Positions 51,151 to 57,886 of a stretch of 64,000 nt of DNA are shown here, piece by piece. Location: the NCBI RefSeq assembly GCF_019457905.1, contig NZ_JAHZSV010000003.1, positions 1 to 64,000 of the forward strand, read 5' to 3'. The DNA comes from Flagellimonas abyssi (GTDB taxonomy: Bacteria > Bacteroidota > Bacteroidia > Flavobacteriales > Flavobacteriaceae). How positions within the stretch are numbered: position 1 is the stretch's first letter; every line of letters begins with the position of its first letter. Both the position numbers and the translations under genes were made by a program. The notes under the pieces were generated by a model. That model saw only the letters and a list, made by a program, of their open reading frames with translations. It was not told the DNA's origin and made no database searches.

Positions 51151-51753
51151 GTGGGGGATAAAAAGAACATATTGGTCTATGCCATCAAGAACTTCACCAA
51201 GTTTGGAAGTAAGCGTTTCTCCATGGATGAATTGGCCTCAAACCTAGGTATTTCCAAAAAAACCTTATATAAGCATTTCAACAGTAAAGAAAAATTGGTA
51301 AAGGAAAGTCTTCAGTACTATTTGGGAAATATTAAGGCCAATGTGGACAATTACATACTTGAAAACCCTAATGAAGAAAAGCCACTTACCACAATAATTT
51401 TTATTTATAAACAAGGGTTGATCACTTTTCAGGAGATCAACCCTGCTTTTTTATACGGGCTCCATAAATACTATCCGGAGGCCTATGAAATATATTCCCA
51501 GTTAAAAAAAGATATTGTTTGGGATATTGTTTGCCCGCTATTACAAAAAGCACAACGATTGGGACAAGTAAGAAAAAATGTAAACGTCCAATTGGTCTGT
51601 ACCCTTTTTTTGTCCCGGATGGAAGAGACCGTCTATTCAAAACCAAATTTATTTGACGAATACAGCATTCATGAATTGTTGGAGCATATTATTATCAACA
51701 ATCTAAGAGGCATACTTACGTTGGAATATCTGCAAAAAAGCCCCCTTCAGTAG
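51151..51753 (+). CDS. TetR/AcrR family regulator at the end of the efflux operon
   Basis: A 200-residue regulator starting at GTG 51151, 12 bp after the channel gene. The N-terminal TetR helix-turn-helix is LVYAIKNFTKFGSKRFSMDE ... LASNLGISKKTLYKHFNSKE; the C-terminal half is the ligand-binding helical domain. The operon thus carries a second regulator besides GbsR. It may respond to a pump substrate, or serve other genes; no obvious TetR palindrome lies next to it. Confidence 0.87.
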   Translation: MGDKKNILVYAIKNFTKFGSKRFSMDELASNLGISKKTLYKHFNSKEKLVKESLQYYLGNIKANVDNYILENPNEEKPLTTIIFIYKQGLITFQEINPAFLYGLHKYYPEAYEIYSQLKKDIVWDIVCPLLQKAQRLGQVRKNVNVQLVCTLFLSRMEETVYSKPNLFDEYSIHELLEHIIINNLRGILTLEYLQKSPLQ

Positions 51754-51891
51754 TCTTCAGACTGTCAAATCCTTAAATAACACTTCGGAATTTTAACATA
51801 TTCGTTCTCAAATAGCTGATTTTTACGTTTTTAGCATTGATTTTAACAAGATCATCGTCTAATTTTAAATTCTTCTAAAAACTAAAAACCA

Positions 51892-53091
51892 ATGGGAACT
51901 ACAACTAGCATCAACAGACGTGATTGGATAAGAAAAAGTATGCTCACTGCCGGCGGTGCAATGGCGCTGCCGTATATTGGATTGGCAGAAACACCAAAAG
52001 CACCTTTGACCCTCGATGCAGAGGGCAACGCAATCTACAGTCCTTTCTTTAAAGAATATCTACCGAAACCGGAAGCTGCCTTTCCTGAATTGGCCGCTAA
52101 GCTCAATGCCAATGAGAATCCTTATGGGCCTTCTCCAATGGCCTTGGAGGCCTTTAAGAATTCTGCTTCGGGAGGTAACAGATATGCTTGGAAAGAATTG
52201 TTTCAACTTGTGGACAAGATTGCCGATTTTGAAGGAGTAGAGAGCAAAAACGTTATGATGGGCCCAGGCTCGTCCGACCTCTTGGAAAAAACGGCCATGG
52301 TTTTCTTTATGAACGGTGGCAACGTGGTTTCCGCAGATCCGGCCTATATGTCCCTTATTCGTGTGGCAGAGTCCGTAGGGGCCACTTGGAAACCAGTACC
52401 CTTGAAGGATGATTGGTCGCACGACCTTGATGCAATGGAAGCCGCCATTGATGATGACACCAAGTTGGTTTACATCTGTAACCCGAACAATCCTACCGGA
52501 TCTATGACAGACCATGATAAATTGATCGATTTTTGTTCAAGAGTATCCGAAAAAGTACCCGTATTTGTTGATGAAGCTTATTTATGGTTCTTGGAAGACG
52601 GAGCCAAAAAGAGTATGGTATCCTTGGTAAGCGAAGGGAAAGATGTGATCATCGCCAGAACTTTCTCCAAAATACACGGTATGGCCGGTTTACGTGTGGG
52701 CTATGCTGTTGCCTTGGAAGAAACTCTCGCCAGAATACAAAAAATTACCCGTGGTGGTATGGGCATTTCACTTCCATCAGTTTACGCCGCTATGGCTGCG
52801 ATGGATGATAACGCATTTATAGAGAAGTCCCGCAGTCTTAACGCTGAATGTAGGGAATATGTGTACAAGAGTTTAGATAATTTAGGCATCACCTCTTATG
52901 TTCCTTCTTCTACAAGTTTTATCATTTTCCCTATTGAAATGGAAGGACAAGCATTCTTGGAACAAATGACAGAGTTGAAGGTGGGTGTTCGTGCTTTCCA
53001 GTTTATGGACCAAAATTGGTGCCGTGTAAGTATGGGAACCATGGATGAAATGAAAACGTTTACCGCCGCACTCAATAAAGTGTTGGTATAG
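51892..53091 (+). CDS. Tat-exported PLP-dependent aminotransferase (histidinol-phosphate aminotransferase-like)
   Basis: A 399-residue fold-type I aminotransferase preceded by a twin-arginine signal: INRRDWIRKS with Arg9-Arg10, a hydrophobic stretch MLTAGGAMALPYIGLA, and mature protein from about residue 33. The core shows LNANENPYGPSPMA, GPGSSDLLEKTA, VYICNPNNPTGS and VFVDEAYLWF, with the PLP Lys260 in ARTFSKIHGMAGLRVGYA. HisC-like enzymes are normally cytoplasmic; Tat export suggests it folds with PLP inside and works in the periplasm on an amino acid or derivative. The next gene is a permease whose start abuts this stop. Confidence 0.85.
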   Translation: MGTTTSINRRDWIRKSMLTAGGAMALPYIGLAETPKAPLTLDAEGNAIYSPFFKEYLPKPEAAFPELAAKLNANENPYGPSPMALEAFKNSASGGNRYAWKELFQLVDKIADFEGVESKNVMMGPGSSDLLEKTAMVFFMNGGNVVSADPAYMSLIRVAESVGATWKPVPLKDDWSHDLDAMEAAIDDDTKLVYICNPNNPTGSMTDHDKLIDFCSRVSEKVPVFVDEAYLWFLEDGAKKSMVSLVSEGKDVIIARTFSKIHGMAGLRVGYAVALEETLARIQKITRGGMGISLPSVYAAMAAMDDNAFIEKSRSLNAECREYVYKSLDNLGITSYVPSSTSFIIFPIEMEGQAFLEQMTELKVGVRAFQFMDQNWCRVSMGTMDEMKTFTAALNKVLV

Positions 53092-54230
53092 TGGATATAG
53101 GTATTCAAAAAACTATTGTATTTCTTTTTTTCATCTTAATTGGAGTACTGCTTAAAGTCAAGTTCAAATCCAAAGAGGAAATTTCTGGAATAAAAAAAAT
53201 AATTCTGAACCTTGCCCTTCCAGCGACCATTTTTATTGCGTTGTTGGGGGTTAAGGTCGAGTTACATTTATTAATATTGCCTTTATTGGCCCTTGGGCTC
53301 AACCTATTGTTGTTTTTTTCCATGCCTGTTATTTTGCCCCTTATGGGCATTGGAAAAGGAACCTCGGAGTACAGGACCGCCAAACTATTGGTGCCCTCTT
53401 TGGCACCTGGATTGTCGTCTTTCCCCTTTATTTTGGAGTTTCTCGGCGAAGAATATTTGGCCAAGGCAGCTATGTCCGACCTTGGAAATAAGGTTTTTGT
53501 ACTCTTTTTTCTCTACTTAGTGGCCATGAATTGGCATTACGGTCTTCAATTAGATAAAAAGAAGAATGGAGGAACCAAATTGAAGCCATTGATCAAAGCA
53601 ATGGTCTCGGAACCTGTAAATGTATTCATCGCGGCAGCACTTGTTTTACTTGCTTTTGGACTACATATGGATTCCCTTCCCTTCTTTTTGAGCGAAACCC
53701 TTGAAAAATTAAGCTTGATCATGACGCCGTTGGTATTACTCTTTATAGGTCTTGCCGTAAAAATCAAAAGAAAACAGTTCTTCCAGATTTTTTGCTTGCT
53801 CTGTACACGTGCAGGCTTGGTACTGTTGATTTCAGCGATATTCGTAACGGTAGCCGGAATAGAAGCCCGGAATGAAATATTGTTGACCATGGCCTTTGGA
53901 CTTAGTGCCTGTAGTTTTTGGCCCTATGCCCACATCGCCGCCGTGGATAGCATGGAAATGGACAAAAAGTCGAAAAGAAGGACATTTAGTGGCGATTTTG
54001 GAGTGGCAATTCTAGCATTGTCGTTCCCACTTTCAACAATGCTCATATTGGCAACCTTGAACAGTGGGTCATTCTTTGTCAATCCCGTCAATATTTTTAT
54101 GGTCGCCGTTGCTCTTTTAGGGATTGGTTTTATAATTCCCCTGTGCAGTGGTATCAGTAAAAAAAAGTGGTCGGAGCAAAAATTGATCGACCATGAAATA
54201 AGTTCGGCTGCCACAGAAAAAGCTGCTTAG
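53091..54230 (+). CDS. AEC-like permease
   Basis: A 379-residue membrane protein with about ten hydrophobic segments. The N-terminus LFFILIGVLLKVKFKSKEEISGIKK is split around a first segment, and GIKKIILNLALPATIFIALL resembles the auxin efflux carrier/AEC family that exports small organic acids and amino acid derivatives. GTG 53091 overlaps the aminotransferase stop TAG, and a coupled role is likely: moving the substrate or product of the exported aminotransferase. The transported compound is unknown. Confidence 0.75.
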   Translation: MDIGIQKTIVFLFFILIGVLLKVKFKSKEEISGIKKIILNLALPATIFIALLGVKVELHLLILPLLALGLNLLLFFSMPVILPLMGIGKGTSEYRTAKLLVPSLAPGLSSFPFILEFLGEEYLAKAAMSDLGNKVFVLFFLYLVAMNWHYGLQLDKKKNGGTKLKPLIKAMVSEPVNVFIAAALVLLAFGLHMDSLPFFLSETLEKLSLIMTPLVLLFIGLAVKIKRKQFFQIFCLLCTRAGLVLLISAIFVTVAGIEARNEILLTMAFGLSACSFWPYAHIAAVDSMEMDKKSKRRTFSGDFGVAILALSFPLSTMLILATLNSGSFFVNPVNIFMVAVALLGIGFIIPLCSGISKKKWSEQKLIDHEISSAATEKAA

Positions 54231-54285
54231 TCATTTTAGCATATTTTTCTTTCTAATTCCCTATTTTTAAGAAAACCAGGAAATT

Positions 54286-55581
54286 ATGAGACAACTGTTC
54301 ATCACTGTTCTTTCCATTCTTTTAATTGGGACCCTATCAGCTCAGCAATCCAACGTAAAAGTCGACCAAGACCGTCTTGAAAAGAGAATTTTCGACCTTG
54401 CAGAATTTGGGATTCAACCAAATGGCGAAACGGAGCGTGTTGCTTTTAGCGATGCTGATATAGAGGCTAGAAATTGGGTGATCAAGACGCTAAAAGATTT
54501 TGGAATGGCGGTGATGGTAGACCCGGCTGGAAACATTATTGGGACGAGAAACGGGAAAAACCCTTCTTTAAAACCAATTGCCTTTGGTTCCCATATCGAC
54601 AGGGTACCGAACGGAGGAAATTATGATGGCTGTGTGGGCTCAATGGCCGCTTTGGAAGTTATCGAAACTTTGAACGAAAATAATATTACCACCAACCACC
54701 CTCTTGAGGTCATCATTTTTCCGAATGAAGAGGGCGGTGTTATGGGAAGCAGGGCCATGGCGGGCAATTTGGGAAAATCCGCACTTGGGGTGGTCAACTC
54801 CACCGGTTATTCCATGGGCGAAGGCATTATGCGTATGGGTGGAGATACCACAAAACTGAACGAGGCCAAGCGAGAAAAGGGTAGCTTGGCGGCCTTCTTG
54901 GAACTTCATATTGAACAAGGGGGCAAACTCGAAAAAGAAGGCTTGGACATTGGGGTAGTAGAAGGTATTGTAGGCCTCAATTGGTGGGATGTGGTCTTTA
55001 CAGGTTCTGCCAATCACGCAGGCACCACACCAATGAACGCTAGACAGGATGCACTCTTGGCAGCTGCCAAATATATTGTGGCGGTAAACGAGATCACCAA
55101 TAGCTTCGAGGGAACTCAAGTAGGTACAGTAGGACGAATCAAAGCGGAGCCTGGAGCACCCAATGTAATACCGGGAAAGGTGACTGCCAGTCTTGAAATC
55201 CGTGACCTCTCTTTGGAAGTGATTCAAAAAGTATATCAGGCCATCAAGAAAAAAACCGAGGAAATAGCCGAAGCTTCCAAGGTTACCGTTGCGTTTTTAC
55301 CGTTGGACACCACAGCAGAACCGGCCCTAACGGATACCGGTATTCAAAAAGAAATAGCGTCATCCGCCAAGTCTTTAGGATTGACTTATCAATACATGCC
55401 CAGTGGTGCCGGCCATGATGCACAGGATATATCCAGATTTGCTCCCGCTGGGATGATTTTTGTTCCCAGCAAGAGAGGTATCAGTCATTCTCCAAAAGAA
55501 TTTACATCCGCAAAAGATATGGCCAACGGAGCCAATGTGCTCTTGCACTCGATTTTGTCTTTGGATAAGAAATTGGATTAA
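54286..55581 (+). CDS. Secreted M20-family amidohydrolase (N-carbamoyl amino acid hydrolase/allantoate amidohydrolase type)
   Basis: A 431-residue protein with a signal peptide ending LSAQQ. The metal-binding residues of the family are seen: FGSHIDRVPNGGNYDGCVG, FPNEEGG, ELHIEQGG, and the C-terminal GAGHDAQDISRFAPAGMIF with SKRGISHSPKE. Family members cleave N-carbamoyl amino acids, ureidopropionate or allantoate. The enzyme would act in the periplasm, unusual for this family. It follows the permease by 55 bp and may be part of the same amino acid-related group. Confidence 0.85.
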   Translation: MRQLFITVLSILLIGTLSAQQSNVKVDQDRLEKRIFDLAEFGIQPNGETERVAFSDADIEARNWVIKTLKDFGMAVMVDPAGNIIGTRNGKNPSLKPIAFGSHIDRVPNGGNYDGCVGSMAALEVIETLNENNITTNHPLEVIIFPNEEGGVMGSRAMAGNLGKSALGVVNSTGYSMGEGIMRMGGDTTKLNEAKREKGSLAAFLELHIEQGGKLEKEGLDIGVVEGIVGLNWWDVVFTGSANHAGTTPMNARQDALLAAAKYIVAVNEITNSFEGTQVGTVGRIKAEPGAPNVIPGKVTASLEIRDLSLEVIQKVYQAIKKKTEEIAEASKVTVAFLPLDTTAEPALTDTGIQKEIASSAKSLGLTYQYMPSGAGHDAQDISRFAPAGMIFVPSKRGISHSPKEFTSAKDMANGANVLLHSILSLDKKLD

Positions 55582-55583
55582 TC

Positions 55584-56258
55584 TTACTTTACAATTGTTG
55601 AGATTATTTTTCTAGTGGCATTCGCAATCAAACCAATGCTCAACCAGTAGGTGCTCAAAATCAATGGCCCTGAGAGGTAAAAAGGAGTCTTGAATTTCGC
55701 AATCGCCAATAAGGTGTCCGAAAACATAAAAAATAGTACGGCCATAGCCAAAAGAGCATGTGCGTTGTTCCTTTTCCTCATATACAGGCCCACTCCTTGC
55801 CATGCCATAAAAGTGATTATCAACACATAAATGGAAACAGGTAGCAACAAGTCACCTAAATCCGGTCTTAACCAATAGAACAGAACTCCGGCTATACCGA
55901 AAAGAACTAGAAAAGCAATCCAATTCTTATAAAACCCCATATATTGTACAAATGATATGGAGAAAAGAATATGCGCCAATAGAAAAGCTCCTAGCCCAAA
56001 TAAAAAATATGCATCAAACAGCAACAGTACATCACCCAACAAACAGAACACCAAACCAACGATAACCAATCTTCCAAATGTAACATGACCATTCTTTGGA
56101 GCAAAAAATGGTACGGCAATCACGAAAATCGTGGTCAATGGTTTGAAGAACGTGAAAAGCTCTCTCTCATTGGAAAGTCCAAAATAAATGGCCAAACATG
56201 CAGAAACCAATATAAAGATATTGATGAGCCACGTTGTTTTATTTGTTTCGGCTACCAT
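55584..56258 (-). CDS. YhhN family membrane protein (lysoplasmalogenase-like)
   Basis: A 224-residue protein with about eight transmembrane segments and the YhhN pattern: LSNERELFTFFKPLTTIFVI, LVGLVFCLLGDVLLLF, GLGAFLLAHILFSISFVQYM, FMFSDTLLAIAKF. Conserved Asp residues in the membrane segments fit TMEM86-type lysoplasmalogenase, which cleaves the vinyl ether of lysoplasmalogens; bacterial members are less studied. It overlaps the upstream CYTH gene by 7 bp and is cotranscribed with it. It converges with the amidohydrolase (2-bp gap). Confidence 0.84.
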   Translation of the reverse strand: MVAETNKTTWLINIFILVSACLAIYFGLSNERELFTFFKPLTTIFVIAVPFFAPKNGHVTFGRLVIVGLVFCLLGDVLLLFDAYFLFGLGAFLLAHILFSISFVQYMGFYKNWIAFLVLFGIAGVLFYWLRPDLGDLLLPVSIYVLIITFMAWQGVGLYMRKRNNAHALLAMAVLFFMFSDTLLAIAKFKTPFYLSGPLILSTYWLSIGLIANATRKIISTIVK

Positions 56259-56725
56259 TCCTTAAAAGGTTTTATACTTAATTGGGAATTATAATATTGT
56301 ACTTGCCCCGTGACCTCTTGGCCCAGCCAATCCGGTCTTTCAAAACGTTCATCCTCATGTGTGAGCTCCACTTCTGCCAAAAGAAGTCCTTTGTTCTCTC
56401 CCAAAAACTCGTCCACCTCAAACATATGCTTCCCCAAAGGCACTTCAAAACGGACTTTTTCGAGTATACCGGCTTCACACAGGTCGATAAGATTAGCTGC
56501 CTCCGCAACCGAGATTTCGGTCTCCCACTCAAACCGCGTCGTACCCGATTCGTTGCTGGCGCCTTTTACGGTCAAAAAGCCCCTTTCTCCCTTAATCCTG
56601 ACCCTAACGGTCCTTTCGGGGTCCGTGTTCAGGAATCCCTGTACAATTCGGGTCTGTGATATGGCCTGCTGTTTGAAGGCCTCCGTTTTTACCAAAAACT
56701 TTCGTTCTATTTCCAAATGTTCCAT
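56252..56725 (-). CDS. CYTH domain protein (triphosphatase/adenylate cyclase fold)
   Basis: A 157-residue protein from ATG 56725 (MEHLEIERKFLVKTEAF); the in-frame TTG one codon before is less likely. The CYTH signature EIERKFLV opens it, followed by VRVRIKGERGFLTVKG, TRFEWETEIS, FEVDEFLGENKGLLLAEVEL, a tunnel fold binding triphosphates with Mg2+. Family members hydrolyse inorganic or thiamine triphosphate. It is divergent from DNA polymerase IV with only 27 bp between the starts and coupled to the lysoplasmalogenase-like gene. Confidence 0.88.
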   Translation of the reverse strand: MEHLEIERKFLVKTEAFKQQAISQTRIVQGFLNTDPERTVRVRIKGERGFLTVKGASNESGTTRFEWETEISVAEAANLIDLCEAGILEKVRFEVPLGKHMFEVDEFLGENKGLLLAEVELTHEDERFERPDWLGQEVTGQVQYYNSQLSIKPFKEW

Positions 56726-56741
56726 CAAACTAAATATACCC

Positions 56742-56749
56742 TAAATTTG
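56742..56749 (+). promoter_or_regulatory. -7-like element TAAATTTG directly before dinB
   Basis: TAAATTTG matches TAnnTTTG and ends 3 bp before the dinB ATG at 56753. If functional, the transcript would begin at or inside the start codon. Confidence 0.35.
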
Positions 56750-56752
56750 AAA

Positions 56753-57853
56753 ATGGACTTTGATTTTCCCTTAAGAAAAATAATTCATGTGGACATGGAT
56801 GCCTTTTATGCGTCCGTAGAACAGCATGATAACCCGGAATTAAAAGGGAAGCCCATTGCCGTTGGTGGTGGTTCCAAGCGGGGGGTGGTATCCGCTGCAA
56901 GCTATGAAGCACGAAAATTTGGTGTACGAAGTGCCATGGCAGGCAGTATTGCTGCTAGAAATTGTCCCGAGCTCATATTCGTAAAACCCCGTTTTGACCG
57001 TTATAAAGAGGTTTCAAAGCAGATTAGAAGTATATTTTTTGAATATACCGATTTGGTAGAGCCCCTTTCCTTGGACGAAGCCTACCTGGATGTGACGGAA
57101 AACAAAAAAGGAAATCCATCGGCCACACTGATCGCAAAAGAAATACGTCAAAAAATATTTGAAAAAACCGGGTTGACGGCCTCGGCAGGAATTTCCATAA
57201 ACAAGTTTATCGCCAAAGTGGCCAGCGATTACAACAAACCCAACGGACAGAAAACCGTAAACCCCGAAGAGGTAATCGAGTTTTTGGAAAACCTGGACAT
57301 TCGGAAGTTTTATGGCGTGGGAAAGGTGACCGCGGAAAAAATGTACCGCTTGGGAATTTTCACGGGCAAGGACCTTAAAGAAAAGTCAGCGGATTTCCTT
57401 GATCAGCATTTTGGGAAAAGTGGCGGTCATTATTTTAATGTGGTAAGGGGAATCCATCTAAGTGCCGTAAAGCCACATCGTATTCCGAAATCCGTTGGGG
57501 CGGAACGGACCTTTTTTGAAAATCTGAGCAGTGAAATCTTTATGCTGGAAAAATTGGATAACATTGCAAGCGAACTGGAAAGAAGGCTCCAAAAATCAAA
57601 AATTGCCGGGAAAACGGTCACTTTGAAAATCAAGTACAGCGATTTTACCCTACAGACCCGGAGCAAGACGCTCCCCTATTTTATTGCCAGTAAGGATTTG
57701 ATATTGGAAACCGCCAAGGAGCTTTTATACCAATCTACTTTGGAAAATTCGGTTCGATTGCTGGGTATTTCCTTGGCCAACCTCAACACGGAAAAAGAAA
57801 AAGAACAGCCCAAAAAGGAATCGGTGCTCGTTCAGCTCAAATTTGATTTTTAA
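56753..57853 (+). CDS. dinB: DNA polymerase IV
   Basis: A 366-residue Y-family polymerase for translesion synthesis. ATG 56753 (MDFDFPLRKIIHVDMDAFYA) is preferred; the frame extends 12 codons into the CYTH gene without family residues. Key motifs are HVDMDAFYASVE with the first catalytic Asp, AASYEARKFGVRSAM, LSLDEAYLDVTE with the second catalytic acidic pair, and the helix-hairpin-helix region FYGVGKVTAEKMYRLGIFTG. The C-terminal tail VLVQLKFDF may be the sliding-clamp binding motif (QLxLF-like). SOS control is not visible. Confidence 0.94.
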   Translation: MDFDFPLRKIIHVDMDAFYASVEQHDNPELKGKPIAVGGGSKRGVVSAASYEARKFGVRSAMAGSIAARNCPELIFVKPRFDRYKEVSKQIRSIFFEYTDLVEPLSLDEAYLDVTENKKGNPSATLIAKEIRQKIFEKTGLTASAGISINKFIAKVASDYNKPNGQKTVNPEEVIEFLENLDIRKFYGVGKVTAEKMYRLGIFTGKDLKEKSADFLDQHFGKSGGHYFNVVRGIHLSAVKPHRIPKSVGAERTFFENLSSEIFMLEKLDNIASELERRLQKSKIAGKTVTLKIKYSDFTLQTRSKTLPYFIASKDLILETAKELLYQSTLENSVRLLGISLANLNTEKEKEQPKKESVLVQLKFDF

Positions 57854-57856
57854 AAG

Positions 57857-57882
57857 AAAAGCCCCCCTTTCGGGAGGCTATC
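57857..57882 (-). terminator. Hairpin terminator between dinB and the M16 peptidase gene
   Basis: AGCCCCCC and GGGAGGCT pair with one mismatch around TTTC. Reading on the minus strand it runs into TTTTCTTTT, so it can terminate the peptidase gene; it may also serve dinB. Confidence 0.65.
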
Positions 57883-57886
57883 GCAT

